DNA of 64,000 bases from Dyella sp. GSA-30 (GCF_027924605.1 NZ_AP027042.1:845524-909523); one strand, 5' to 3'. Shown: positions 1 to 9,096, numbered from the stretch's first letter. Notes: a model not told the origin generated them from the sequence alone. Translations and numbers: made by a program.

Positions 1-1529
1 CCGCCGGTTGCCAGGGCAATTGGTCGAAAGTGGTGCTGGAAGCGGATTTCTCCATCAGTGGCAATGCGCAGTCCGACATCACCAATATCTGGGTCGGCGG
101 TGTGAATCTGTTCTACGGCTCTACGCCGGTACCTTCCGCCACGCTGTCACCGAGCTGGCATGTCGAGCGTGATCTGACCGACTACACCGCGTTGCTCAAG
201 TCTTCGCAGCAAGGTCAGGCTCTGGTCGACAAGATCTTCTCCGGCAACAACCAGGGCACCGTTCAAGGCACCGCCCGCCTGTTGTTCTACCCGGGCAAGC
301 CGGCCGCGACCGCGCCGGATGCGGTGTACTCGCTGAGCAGCGACCCCATCGGTGCCACCACGACACTGCTCAACTCGTCCGCAGCCATGAGCAAGACCTT
401 CACGCTGCCGCTCAACGTGCAGAAGGCTTACCTGGACGTGTTCGCGCAGGCCCAGGAGCTCGATACGCTGTGGTTCACCTGCGTACCCGACCAGTTCGCC
501 GGCCAGGTGGCAGCCTGCGGTGGCGGCAATTTCCGCGAAACCGAAGTGAGCATCGATGGCCAGCCGGCCGGCGTAGCCCCGGTGTACCCGTCGGTCTATA
601 GCGACGGTGTCGATTCGAACCTGTGGCAACCGACACCGGGCGTGCAGACGCTCAACTTCATCCCGTATCGCGTCGACCTGACGCCGTTCGCCGGTGTCTT
701 GAGCAACGGCCAGCCGCATACGGTCTCCGTGAGCGTTGTCGGTGCCCACAGTGGTTTCGCTGCCACCGCCGCGCTGCTGGTGTACCGCGATGCCAACAGC
801 CAGCAGGTGACGGGTAGCGTGACACGCAACACGCTGGCCGGCCAGCCGGCCACGCCGACCATCAGCGATACGCTGCAGGTCGATGCCCAGGGCAACGTAA
901 CCGGTGCGATCAACACCACGATCAGCCGTCAGTTCGTGATCGAAGGTGTTGCCAACACCTCGAAGGGCCGTGTGCAGTCGACGGTGACGCAGACGGTGGG
1001 CTTCGATAACACCCAGACCTTCACCATCAATGGCACTCAGTATCACCAGATCACCAGCCAGACCGCATCGGTCGACAGCAACAGCCAGAGCAAGATCGGC
1101 GCGCTGATCACCGGTGATTACCGTGAGAAGGTCAGCTATCCGCTCAACCTGGATTTCAACGAGACCGTCACTGATCAGGGCGACCTCAACATCGCCAGCT
1201 CGATCCAGCAGGGCTACAAGAAGCATCTGGCACATCGCCTCTTTGGCGTCGACCTCTTCAGCGCCAATGTGTCCAATACCGTCAACAGCGGCAACACGCA
1301 GGTCTTCGCCGCCGACGGTTCGACCTCGAACGTCGGCCAGCAGAGCTCGCAGGACTTCAGCTATACCGACTCCCTGCTGGGCTGCTACAACGCCTCGCTG
1401 ACCACGTCGGCCGGCGCGCTCGCCAGCTTCACGAATGGCAAGGGCTGCATTGGCGGCGTAAACCGCGTGTCTTCGTTCACCCATCCGGATGGTTCGCCGG
1501 ACGGTGGCAACGCCAGCCTGCTCTGGTAA
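1..1529 (+). CDS. Secreted PNGase A-like protein, 5' end cut by window edge
   Basis: The reading frame is open from the first bases of the window, so the N-terminus lies outside; the first methionine-type codon (GTG, 30) is internal. The product closely matches the complete paralogue at 2683-4452 along its whole length, from an equivalent of 'GCQGNWSKV' to a C-terminus ending in NAS(L/I)LW. The blocks 'NIWVGGVNLFYGS', 'ERDLTDYTALL' and 'GTARLLFYPG' are typical of peptide-N4-(N-acetyl-glucosaminyl)asparagine amidase A (PF12222), known from plants and fungi, which releases N-glycans from glycoproteins. Family membership is recognised by eye; amidase activity is inferred. Expected to be exported like its paralogue. 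Two hairpins follow the stop codon. Confidence 0.8.
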   Translation, partial: AGCQGNWSKVVLEADFSISGNAQSDITNIWVGGVNLFYGSTPVPSATLSPSWHVERDLTDYTALLKSSQQGQALVDKIFSGNNQGTVQGTARLLFYPGKPAATAPDAVYSLSSDPIGATTTLLNSSAAMSKTFTLPLNVQKAYLDVFAQAQELDTLWFTCVPDQFAGQVAACGGGNFRETEVSIDGQPAGVAPVYPSVYSDGVDSNLWQPTPGVQTLNFIPYRVDLTPFAGVLSNGQPHTVSVSVVGAHSGFAATAALLVYRDANSQQVTGSVTRNTLAGQPATPTISDTLQVDAQGNVTGAINTTISRQFVIEGVANTSKGRVQSTVTQTVGFDNTQTFTINGTQYHQITSQTASVDSNSQSKIGALITGDYREKVSYPLNLDFNETVTDQGDLNIASSIQQGYKKHLAHRLFGVDLFSANVSNTVNSGNTQVFAADGSTSNVGQQSSQDFSYTDSLLGCYNASLTTSAGALASFTNGKGCIGGVNRVSSFTHPDGSPDGGNASLLW

Positions 1530-1538
1530 TAACCACCT

Positions 1539-1565
1539 GTACGCTCCTCGGCCTGAGGAGCGTAC
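1539..1565 (+). terminator. Perfect 11-bp hairpin after the first PNGase A-like gene
   Basis: GTACGCTCCTC at 1539-1549 pairs exactly with GAGGAGCGTAC at 1555-1565 across a 5-nt loop, followed by TTTCG. It lies 9 bases after the stop codon and just before a second, stronger terminator. It could contribute to termination or protect the 3' end. Confidence 0.5.
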
Positions 1566-1581
1566 TTTCGCAGGCACTACT

Positions 1582-1616
1582 AAAAACCCCAACGCCATCA
1601 CGGCGTTGGGGTTTTT
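1582..1616. terminator. Bidirectional rho-independent terminator
   Basis: AAAAACCCCAACGCC pairs with GGCGTTGGGGTTTTT around a short loop, giving a GC-rich stem with a T run on either strand. It separates the rightward PNGase A-like gene from the leftward gene ending at 1651, and can serve both. Confidence 0.85.
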
Positions 1617-1650
1617 ATCATGTCCTGGAATTTACGCGGCTGATGCCGTC

Positions 1651-2196
1651 TCAGTGAGCAGCTGCACCTTGTGCATTGGCCGCCTGGATGGCGGCCGCAC
1701 GTGCTTCGTCCTGCTTGATCATCACCTGGCGCGCAGCATCGAGCTTGCCACCCAACAACGAGAGCGTGTAATTGGTGCTGTCGAATTCGCGCAGCAATCC
1801 AAGTTCACGCTGCGCCTCATCAAGATCGTTGTTGTTGATCGCGCGCTCGACTTCTTCCGACGCCGAACTGAACAGATCATGCATGTTCTGCTGGGCGGTC
1901 TTGTTCTGGCCATCCAGCTGCAGCACGGAGAGATAAAACTCGTACGCGTTGCTGCCGGCCGGGGCGACCAGATGCTTGTCCTTGATCGCCGTATCGGCCA
2001 GGCCGAGCAGAATGCCGGTGCCTGAATTGTCCGTGCTGGATGCCGATGCCGGCGCACTGCCGGTCGAAACGGACGAGCCCATGCCAGCATGGCCGACAAC
2101 GTACCAACCGATCGCGCCAAGCACGACAGCGGCTACCGCGCCGGAAATCCAGATGAGCCCGCGCCGGTTGGGCGTGGCGGAGAGAGAAGCGTTCAT
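1651..2196 (-). CDS. Membrane-anchored protein of unknown function
   Basis: 181 residues from the ATG at 2196; the frame stays open further up to a TTG at 2265, but the ATG puts a single membrane segment (about residues 12-34) near the N-terminus, as expected for a bitopic inner-membrane protein. A Ser/Ala/Gly/Thr-rich stretch is followed by an alpha-helical part with pairs of Asn/Asp-rich and leucine-rich turns resembling degenerate TPR units. The layout recalls the N-terminal part of some Xanthomonadales TonB-like proteins, but no TonB C-terminal domain is present. Lies between two PNGase A-like genes. Function unknown. Confidence 0.65.
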   Translation of the reverse strand: MNASLSATPNRRGLIWISGAVAAVVLGAIGWYVVGHAGMGSSVSTGSAPASASSTDNSGTGILLGLADTAIKDKHLVAPAGSNAYEFYLSVLQLDGQNKTAQQNMHDLFSSASEEVERAINNNDLDEAQRELGLLREFDSTNYTLSLLGGKLDAARQVMIKQDEARAAAIQAANAQGAAAH

Positions 2197-2322
2197 GACA
2201 CCGGGGGGATCGGGGAAATCCGTCGCAACAGGAAGCTGCCCCCTGTAGACAGGTCCTCGCGACAACTTGATTACCGTAACCGGACAGCGTGTCAGGAATG
2301 TGACCGGGGTCCTGAGTGGCGC

Positions 2323-2616
2323 TCAGCCGAAATGTCCACCCACGATGTGCCCGTCCTTGTCCAGCTCGACAAAATACCGGCTGTTATTGGAGCGGAAATC
2401 CATGGTGGTGATCGTATTGGGCATCACCAGCTGCACATCCGGGTACATCGCGCGGAACTGTGCCGGCGTCGGGTGCGTTGCGATAAATGCATTGAACGCC
2501 GTCATGTCGGTGACATAGCCATGTACCGGTGCAGGACTGGCGGTCGACATGGTCTGGCAGCCTCCCAGGCCAAGCGCTACGGCGATGGCCGCAGCCAGAA
2601 ACAGACGATGACGCAT
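2323..2616 (-). CDS. Small putative lipoprotein
   Basis: 97 residues with an Arg-containing N-region, a hydrophobic segment and the lipobox L-G-G-C (Cys about residue 20), so probably lipidated and anchored in the outer membrane. The mature part is short and polar with no domain I recognise. The start ATG at 2616 is preceded by a clear AAGGAG. Transcribed leftward, between the second PNGase A-like gene and the membrane protein gene; it may be read from the same direction as both. Confidence 0.7.
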   Translation of the reverse strand: MRHRLFLAAAIAVALGLGGCQTMSTASPAPVHGYVTDMTAFNAFIATHPTPAQFRAMYPDVQLVMPNTITTMDFRSNNSRYFVELDKDGHIVGGHFG

Positions 2617-2682
2617 GGCGGTTCTCCTTGTGACGCCCGAAAGAGCGCGCTCCTCGTCATCACCGAGGAGCGCGCGTCGACC

Positions 2683-4452
2683 TCACCACAAGATACTGGC
2701 ATTGCCTCCATCAGGCGAACCGTCCGGATGGGTGAACCACGACAGGCGATTGCGCCCGCCCAGGCAGCCCTTGCCTTCGGTATAGCTGGCCAGGGTGCCG
2801 GCCGAGGTGGTCAACGAAGCCTTGTAGCAACCCAGCAGCGAATCGCCATAGCTGAAGTCCTGCGTGCTCTGCTGTCCGCTATGCGAGGTCAAGGCTCCGG
2901 TGGCATCGAAGACCAGCGTGTCGCCGGTGCTGATGGCGTTGGCGACATCGGCGGTGAACAGATCGAAGCCAAGCAGGCGATGCGCCAGATGCTTCTGGTA
3001 ACCCTGCTTTACCGCACTGGCGACGTTGCTGCTGCCGTCTTCGTTCGCGGTCTGGTTGTAATCGAGATAGAACGGATAGCTGACGTTCTCGCGATACTCG
3101 GCCGTGATCACCGGCCCCAGCTTGCTCTGGCTCACGCTATTGACCGTGGTGTTCTGTTGCGTGACCTGACGGTATTGCGTGGCGTTGATGGTGAACGTCT
3201 GCGTATTGGCAAAACCCACCGTCTGCGTCACCGTCGATTGCACACGGCCCTTGGAGGTGTTGGCGTAACCTTCGACCACGAACTGGCGGCTGATGTCGGT
3301 ATTGATCGAACCGGAGACGTTGCCCGCACCATCGTTCTGCAACGTGTCGCTGACGCTGGGCGTCGGTGGCTGGTTGGCAAGCGTGTTGCGCGTAATACCG
3401 CCGGTGACCTGCTTGGCGTGCGCATCCTGGTACACCAGCAAGCTGGCGGTAGCCGAGAAGTAGTTGTTTGCGCCGGCCACGCTCACCGAGACCGTATGCG
3501 GTTGGCCATTGCTCAACACACCGGCGAACGGCGTCAGATCAACCCGATACGGCAGGAAGTTGAGCGTCTGCACGCCAGGCGTCGGGCGCCACATGTACGG
3601 GTCGATGCCACCGGTGTAGATCCACGGATAGACCGGCGCCACACCAGCGGGCTGGCCGTCGATGCTGACTTCGGTTTCGCGGAAATTGCCGCCTCCACAT
3701 TCCTCGACCTCGCTTGCGTACTGGTCGGGTACACAGGTGTACCAGAACTCATCGCCAATCTGGCTTTGCGCGAACACATCCAGATACGCCTTCTCGACAT
3801 TGCGCGGCAACGTCAACGTCCTGGACAAGGTATCGCTCGAGGTAACCAGCGTCGTGGTATTGCCGACCGGATCGCTACCGAGCGGATACACCGCGTCCGG
3901 TGCCGCGGCTGCCGGCTTGCCTGGATAGAACAGCAGGCGCGCGGTGCCATGGATCACGCCCGTATAGGTACCGTCGACGATATTGCCGATCAGGCTCTGG
4001 CCTTGCTGCGGCGACTTGAGCAGTGCGGTGTAGTCGGTCAGATCGCGCTCGATATGCCAGCTCGGCGCCACCGCGGCCGAAGGCTCCTGGGTGGTTCCGA
4101 AATAAATATTGACGCCGCCGATCCAGATATTGGCGGTGCGATCGAACTGACGTCCGGCCGTTACCGAGAAATCGGCCTCCAGCACCACCTTCGACCAGTT
4201 GCCCTGGCAACCGGCCGGCGGCGCATAGCTGAAGGTGTGATTGCTGAAATCCGTATACGTGGTATCGCCGAACAGCTCGACCACGCAAGGCTTGCCCGAC
4301 GGGCGCGGCACCCCCGGATCGGCCACGGCAACATTGGCAGAACCGACGGTAGGCTGCGTAGCTCCGTCAGCGAAAACCGTGCCCGCCAAACCCAAGGCAC
4401 ACGACAAACCCGCCAGGCACAGAACGTGGCGAGCCCAACCATGCTGCGACAT
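2683..4452 (-). CDS. Secreted PNGase A-like protein (complete paralogue)
   Basis: 589 residues. An N-terminal Sec-type signal peptide (hydrophobic core about residues 10-26, probable cut after V-F-A) is followed by a PNGase A-like region: 'NIWIGGVNIYFG', 'ERDLTDYTALL' and 'GTARLLFYPG'. Plant and fungal members cleave the bond between Asn and the first GlcNAc of N-glycans and accept core alpha-1,3-fucose; activity here is inferred. A C-rich loop (CVPDQ...ECGGGNF) and the C-terminal ending NASILW are shared with the gene at 1-1529. GGAG stands 8 bases before the ATG. The two paralogues converge on the small genes between them, which suggests an inverted duplication. Confidence 0.82.
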   Translation of the reverse strand: MSQHGWARHVLCLAGLSCALGLAGTVFADGATQPTVGSANVAVADPGVPRPSGKPCVVELFGDTTYTDFSNHTFSYAPPAGCQGNWSKVVLEADFSVTAGRQFDRTANIWIGGVNIYFGTTQEPSAAVAPSWHIERDLTDYTALLKSPQQGQSLIGNIVDGTYTGVIHGTARLLFYPGKPAAAAPDAVYPLGSDPVGNTTTLVTSSDTLSRTLTLPRNVEKAYLDVFAQSQIGDEFWYTCVPDQYASEVEECGGGNFRETEVSIDGQPAGVAPVYPWIYTGGIDPYMWRPTPGVQTLNFLPYRVDLTPFAGVLSNGQPHTVSVSVAGANNYFSATASLLVYQDAHAKQVTGGITRNTLANQPPTPSVSDTLQNDGAGNVSGSINTDISRQFVVEGYANTSKGRVQSTVTQTVGFANTQTFTINATQYRQVTQQNTTVNSVSQSKLGPVITAEYRENVSYPFYLDYNQTANEDGSSNVASAVKQGYQKHLAHRLLGFDLFTADVANAISTGDTLVFDATGALTSHSGQQSTQDFSYGDSLLGCYKASLTTSAGTLASYTEGKGCLGGRNRLSWFTHPDGSPDGGNASILW

Positions 4453-4571
4453 AACGATGCACTCCCGTTACACCCCGAACCCCCTGCCGGCCGAAGCTAG
4501 CACGGGGCTGGGTTTAGAGGGGAGAAGATCATCGTGTTCCGAAGCGCAAGTTTGTTCGGCTGGCACCAGCC

Positions 4572-4829
4572 TTAGCCGGTCGCCGCCTCCAGCACCCGCA
4601 GGTAAGACAGCGCGTGCTCGCGATCCTTGCCGCACATGTCGATATCCGGTTTCAACCCCGAACATACCGCCGGCCGGTCGGCCTGCCCGAAGATCGCACA
4701 GCGGTTGTCATCGGTAAGTTGCACGCAACGCACGCCTGCCGGCTTGCCGTTGGGCATGCCGGGAATGGGCGAGGAGATCGACGGCGCAATGCAACATGCG
4801 CCGCAACCCATGCGGCAGGCCAGGCTCAT
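4572..4829 (-). CDS. YkgJ-type cysteine cluster protein
   Basis: 85 residues starting at the ATG at 4829, two bases after the aroE stop (TGA-gc-ATG), so translation is probably coupled to aroE. It has the cysteine pattern CRMGCGACC near the N-terminus, a middle C-V-Q-L and C-A-I-F, and later single cysteines. This is the UPF0153/YkgJ family (PF03692), thought to bind a metal, zinc or an Fe-S cluster; biochemical role is unknown. The length is typical of the short members. Confidence 0.85.
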   Translation of the reverse strand: MSLACRMGCGACCIAPSISSPIPGMPNGKPAGVRCVQLTDDNRCAIFGQADRPAVCSGLKPDIDMCGKDREHALSYLRVLEAATG

Positions 4830-4831
4830 GC

Positions 4832-5665
4832 TCAGCCGTACTGCTGACGCAGTTCGTTGTAGACCGGCTCGGTGTCCGGGCGCTTGCCGTGCCATAGCTC
4901 GAAGGCATCGGCCGCGGTTTCCACCAGCATCCCCAAGCCGTCGACGATGAATTTGGCGTTGGCCACACGCGCCCAGGCGAGAAAGCCGGTGGCGCCCTTG
5001 CCATAGGACAGGTCGTAGCAGGTGGCGCGGTTGCCGACAAAACCAAACGGCAGGTCAAGTGGCTTGCCGAGTACGCCGGCCGAGGTCGCGTTGATCACCA
5101 GATCGAAGCTGCCGATGTCGTCGAGGTCTTCCCAATAACGCGTATGCGCGCGCAACGGCTCGCCGATCGCATCGGCCAGTTCGTCGGCTTTTTCGGGCGT
5201 GCGGTTGACGATGGTCAGCGTGCGTACGCCCGCATCCATCAAGGACCACGCAACACCTTGCGCGGCCCCACCCGCACCAAGCAACAGGGCATCGTGCCCG
5301 CGCAGATCCAGCTGATGGCGTTCGGTGAGGTCGCGTACAGCGCCGGCACCATCGGTGTTATGCGCAGCGATGCGGCCATCGGAAAGCAAGGTCAGCACGT
5401 TGGCGCTACCGGCGCGCGTGGCCGCTTCGCTGCGGACATCGGCCAATGCATACGCGGCGTTCTTGTGCGGCAGGGTGACATTGGCACCGCGCGCGCCTTC
5501 TTCGCCGAAGAAACGGCGCACCGCATCGGCGAAGTCGTCCGGGCTGGCATCGATCGTGCGATAGGCCAGCTCCAGGCCGAACTGGCGCGCGAACGCCTGG
5601 TGGATCTGCGGTGACAGCGAGTGGCTGATCGGATGACCGAAAACCGCGAACTGACCTGCCTTCAT
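4832..5665 (-). CDS. aroE: Shikimate dehydrogenase
   Basis: 277 residues. Reduces 3-dehydroshikimate to shikimate with NADPH in the cytoplasm (chorismate pathway). Visible are the substrate-binding SHSLS (S14, S16), the catalytic lysine in TLPHK (K68), an Asn-Thr-Asp-Gly motif, the NADP-binding loop GAGGAAQG and a second NRT motif. The frame is open further upstream, but the ATG at 5665 is preceded by AAGGGAG and matches the family start. The stop lies two bases before the YkgJ-type gene. Confidence 0.96.
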   Translation of the reverse strand: MKAGQFAVFGHPISHSLSPQIHQAFARQFGLELAYRTIDASPDDFADAVRRFFGEEGARGANVTLPHKNAAYALADVRSEAATRAGSANVLTLLSDGRIAAHNTDGAGAVRDLTERHQLDLRGHDALLLGAGGAAQGVAWSLMDAGVRTLTIVNRTPEKADELADAIGEPLRAHTRYWEDLDDIGSFDLVINATSAGVLGKPLDLPFGFVGNRATCYDLSYGKGATGFLAWARVANAKFIVDGLGMLVETAADAFELWHGKRPDTEPVYNELRQQYG

Positions 5666-5789
5666 GAGCACTCCCTTGTAATGAGTCGACGGCCGGTCGG
5701 ACCGGCCAAACGGCGATTTTATCGCGGTCGCAGTCCGTGAGATGACTGCCGCCCACACTTGCTTCCACACCATCACCGGATGCGAAGCG

Positions 5790-6050
5790 ATGCGCCAGCC
5801 TACTCAATCCCATCAAGCCCGCCACCAGCGCCTGCTCGGCGCGGCGCTCGTGTGGTTGCTGGCCGGCACCGCCGCACTGCTGACCACCCTGGTTCCGGTG
5901 CATAGCGAGCAATGGGGCTGGACCCCGGCGTTCTGGCTGGTCGCGGCGCCCTTGTCGGTCCTGCTGGTGCTCGAACCCAGCCTGCCGCGCCAGCTGCTGG
6001 CCCTGGCTCGCCTGCGCCGCCGACCGGTGCGCACGACAGTCTGGAACTAA
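5790..6050 (+). CDS. Small putative inner-membrane protein
   Basis: 86 residues from the ATG at 5790 (the frame opens at 5742). Two hydrophobic segments, about residues 16-35 and 44-62, are followed by an Arg-rich tail, as in small cytoplasmic-membrane proteins with a positive-inside tail. It is divergent from aroE, with the aroE promoter region just upstream. No family recognised. The coding assignment rests on the membrane pattern only. Confidence 0.5.
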   Translation: MRQPTQSHQARHQRLLGAALVWLLAGTAALLTTLVPVHSEQWGWTPAFWLVAAPLSVLLVLEPSLPRQLLALARLRRRPVRTTVWN

Positions 6051-6208
6051 AGAACATTCCGCTTGGCAGTGGATGAAAGCGGCAGGAGGCTGCGAGGGGA
6101 CTCGTCGGTGGAAAGGGAAGCGGTGCACCACCGGCGAGCGGCATCAAGGGACGATGCCTATGCACCTGGCGACTCAGGGACGAGTCGCCGGCATGACCCT
6201 GCCTAAGC

Positions 6209-7696
6209 TCAGTCGGCTATGCCAAGCCGCTTGCGCTCCATCCGACGCAGAAACTCCTGCATGATCCGGCGATAGAGATCGTCGCCCAGGTAAGCATCTT
6301 CCACGCCCGCGTCGATCGACGGATTGTCGTTCACTTCGATCACGACCGGCTTGTCGGCGACCTGTTTCAGGTCCACGCCGTACAGGCCATCGCCGATCGG
6401 CTGGGTAGCCTTGAGCGCTAGCTTGACTACCTCCGATGGCGCATCGCGTACTGCGATCGTTTCGAAGCCGCCTGACTTGGCCGTGCCCTTGGCGCCGTGG
6501 TTGTAGATCTGCCAATGACCGCGCGACATATAGTATTTGCAGGCGTAGATCGGCTCGTGGTTGAGCACGCCGATGCGCCAGTCGAAATCGGTATAGACGA
6601 ACTCCTGCGCCAGCAGCAGGGCGCTGTGCTGGAACAGTTCGCCCGCGGCTTTTTCCAGCGCCGCCTCACTTTCCACCTTGACCACGCCACGCGAGAACGA
6701 ACCGTCGGGAATCTTCAGCACCAGCGGAAAACCCAGCTTGGCGGCGACATCCTTCAAGCCCTTGGCGTTGTCGCGATACAGGATCTCGGTGTTGGGCACG
6801 GCCAGCTTGCGCGACACCATCAAGTCGTTGAGGAAGATCTTGTTGGTGCAACGAAGGATCGAGCTTGGATCGTCGATCACCACCATGCCTTCCTTCTCCG
6901 CGCGATGCGCGAAGCGGTAGGTGTGGTTGTCGCTGGCGGTGGTTTCGCGAATGAACAGGCCGTCGTACTCGGCCAGGCGCTGGTAGTCGTTCTTGCCGAT
7001 CGGGTCGACCTCGATGCCCAGCTCCTTGCCGGCCGAGATAAAGGATTTCAGCGCCTTCTTGTTCGACGGCGGCATCGACTCGTCCGGGTCGACCAGCATC
7101 GCGATGTCGTAGCGGTAACGCTTGCGCGCGCGCGGCTTGCGCCAGAGCTTCTTGGAGAAGCGATCGAGCTCCTCGGCAAAGGCGTCTTCCTGCGCGTCGT
7201 CGAGCGTGTGCAGGCCGACCGGCTTGATCGAGCTGATCTGCCACACGCGGTCGCGCTCGAACTCGATCCGCAGCAGCGGGCACGGGAAGGTTTCGAACAC
7301 CTGGCGGGCCAGATCCTGCAGCGCCGGGTAAGCGGTCTCGCCGAAGTAGACCAGGATGCCGAAGTCGGTCGTGTCGCGCCCGCCTGCCGGCAGGAAGTGG
7401 GTGAGCTTCTGGTTGAGGTCGTCGATATCCAGGCCGTACAGCGAGCGGCGGCGCAGGTCGTTGACCGTGCGCACCGAGGGCATCACGCGATGCCCGCGTG
7501 CCTCGGCCAGCAACGATACGTAGTAGCCCGTGCCCAGATACTTGTAGCTGCGGCACAGGTTGATGACATGTGTACGCTCGTCGTCATCGTTGTTGATCGG
7601 CTCGCGCAGATAGTCCATCGCGCTGACCACGTCCACAGACGGATAATACGAGCCCCAGTCGGAAGCTTTCTCGACGACGATGACGAGCCGGGTCAT
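6209..7696 (-). CDS. RimK-like ATP-grasp ligase with RLAN domain
   Basis: 495 residues in two parts. The first about 200 residues match the RimK-like ATP-grasp N-terminal domain (RLAN, PF14401). The second is an ATP-grasp domain with 'KIPDGSFSRGV' (lysine and glycine-rich loop), 'AQEFVYTDFDWRIGV' and a metal-binding 'VIEVNDNPSID'. Such enzymes form amide bonds by way of an acyl-phosphate, often adding amino acids to peptides; the substrate here is unknown. It is divergent from a GNAT gene at 7924, a neighbour described for this family by Iyer, Aravind and colleagues in their amidoligase survey. ATG at 7696. Confidence 0.88.
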   Translation of the reverse strand: MTRLVIVVEKASDWGSYYPSVDVVSAMDYLREPINNDDDERTHVINLCRSYKYLGTGYYVSLLAEARGHRVMPSVRTVNDLRRRSLYGLDIDDLNQKLTHFLPAGGRDTTDFGILVYFGETAYPALQDLARQVFETFPCPLLRIEFERDRVWQISSIKPVGLHTLDDAQEDAFAEELDRFSKKLWRKPRARKRYRYDIAMLVDPDESMPPSNKKALKSFISAGKELGIEVDPIGKNDYQRLAEYDGLFIRETTASDNHTYRFAHRAEKEGMVVIDDPSSILRCTNKIFLNDLMVSRKLAVPNTEILYRDNAKGLKDVAAKLGFPLVLKIPDGSFSRGVVKVESEAALEKAAGELFQHSALLLAQEFVYTDFDWRIGVLNHEPIYACKYYMSRGHWQIYNHGAKGTAKSGGFETIAVRDAPSEVVKLALKATQPIGDGLYGVDLKQVADKPVVIEVNDNPSIDAGVEDAYLGDDLYRRIMQEFLRRMERKRLGIAD

Positions 7697-7923
7697 GACA
7701 CCTCAGTGAGCCTGCCCTGGCAATCCGTCGCCGCGGGAGGACGTGAAAATTCGGCGCATGGTCGCCATGCGTTCAAGTCGCGCAGTGTGGCACATAGCCA
7801 CTCACACACAAGTGTGCGCACTGAAGCCAAATTAAACGCCCGGGCCGGTCGTGTTTGCCGCCGTGGGAAGGGACCGCTAGAGTGCCGCGCTTGTTCTCCT
7901 TCCCCTGAGCGCAGGACGCCACG

Positions 7924-8397
7924 ATGACCCCTACGCCAGCTACCGCCGCCGTCCGCGTGCGGCGCGCCGAACTCTCCGATCTGGACGACCTGGTCGCGCT
8001 CGAAGACGCCACCTTCGACAGTGATCGACTGAGCCGCGCACAGTATCGCCGGCACCTGGACAGCGATACCGCACAGGTACTGGTGGCCAGCGCCAACCAT
8101 CGCCGCTTTCTCGGCACCGCCGTGGTGTTCTTCCGCAAGGGCAGCCGGGTCGCGCGGCTGTACTCCATTGCGAGCAAGCCCGAGGCACGCGGCAAGGGTG
8201 TGGGCTCGGCGCTGATCGCCGCAGTCGAGGGTGCTGCGCGCGCACGGCACTGCCAATCGCTGCGGCTGGAGGTGCGTACCGACAACGAAACGGCGATGCG
8301 CCTGTACGAGCGACTGGGATATCGGCAGATCGGACGCTATGCGCGCTATTACCAGGATGGGGCGGATGCCTGGCGATATGAGAAGGTGCTGGGCTAA
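7924..8397 (+). CDS. GNAT-family N-acetyltransferase
   Basis: 157 residues covering one GNAT fold. The acetyl-CoA pyrophosphate loop reads 'RGKGVGSALI' and is followed by a late 'NETAMRLYERLGY' block, typical of RimI-like enzymes. The amine acceptor cannot be read from sequence. It is divergent from the RimK-like ligase with about 230 bases between them, and several fused or linked GNAT and peptidase-C39 partners of that ligase are known; here the C39 domain is absent. AGGA stands 8 bases before the ATG. Confidence 0.88.
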   Translation: MTPTPATAAVRVRRAELSDLDDLVALEDATFDSDRLSRAQYRRHLDSDTAQVLVASANHRRFLGTAVVFFRKGSRVARLYSIASKPEARGKGVGSALIAAVEGAARARHCQSLRLEVRTDNETAMRLYERLGYRQIGRYARYYQDGADAWRYEKVLG

Positions 8398-8415
8398 GAG
8401 CGTCCCCTTGGCGCT

Positions 8416-9096
8416 TTAGAAAGGCTGTCCCATCCGCTGCTCGGTCGCCTCATCCGCCCGCGCCACTAGCCCGCCGGCACGCGACAGCGTCACCGTGTAA
8501 TGCCCCTGATCCACCAGCGGCAGATACACACCGCCGCCATAGACCGCATCGACCTCCGGCAGCCAGGTCATATAGTTCTTGCGTAGGTCGACGAGGTCCT
8601 CGGCACCGTCACGCAGATCGATCACCGTGCGTGGCGCATGTGCTTCCTGGTCCGTATCGTCGTAACGGCCGCTGAGGCGGTCCAACCGATAGAGTGGCGG
8701 CACGCCGGCCAGCACCGCCGGCAGTTTCCATTTCACCACCAGCGCTTCCAGCCGCCACGCGTCGCCGGAGACGGTCATGTGCTGCACGCTGCCGTCAGGC
8801 CGGTGCAAGGTCAGCGCCCATTGCTGCGGCGACAGGATGCGTGCGTCGATCTCGGCGACGGGCGTTTCCTCGTCCAGCAGGCGGTAGCCGTGAATCATCC
8901 AGCCGGTGCCGCCAAGCAGCAGCGTGAGTATGAATGCCACCAGCACCACCACGGCGCGGATGCCCGCCGAAAGGCGCAAACCCCGCTGCAGGCGATCGCG
9001 CAACACAAAAAGCTGCAGCAACGTCACCAGCAGCATGACTGCCGCAAGAATCAGCAGGATGGTCGATGGCCAACGCAGCCAGACACTCCAATCCAT
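8416..9096 (-). CDS. Membrane protein of unknown function
   Basis: 226 residues from the ATG at 9096, which has GAGGTGG upstream; the frame extends to 9120. Two hydrophobic segments (about 10-30 and 45-67) precede a soluble, probably periplasmic domain of about 150 residues. It converges with the GNAT gene, with 18 bases between the stop codons. I see no recognisable domain. Confidence 0.7.
   Translation of the reverse strand: MDWSVWLRWPSTILLILAAVMLLVTLLQLFVLRDRLQRGLRLSAGIRAVVVLVAFILTLLLGGTGWMIHGYRLLDEETPVAEIDARILSPQQWALTLHRPDGSVQHMTVSGDAWRLEALVVKWKLPAVLAGVPPLYRLDRLSGRYDDTDQEAHAPRTVIDLRDGAEDLVDLRKNYMTWLPEVDAVYGGGVYLPLVDQGHYTVTLSRAGGLVARADEATEQRMGQPF

Noticed and set aside
147-1601. 484-codon frame opposite the first PNGase A-like gene
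   Set aside because: Same antisense effect; composition is Arg/Gly/Val-rich and no domain is seen.
2089-4500. 803-codon open frame on the plus strand opposite the PNGase A-like gene
   Set aside because: The minus-strand gene has a signal peptide, a paralogue and a ribosome-binding site. The plus frame is open only because of GC-rich codon periodicity and encodes Arg/His-rich sequence without any motif.
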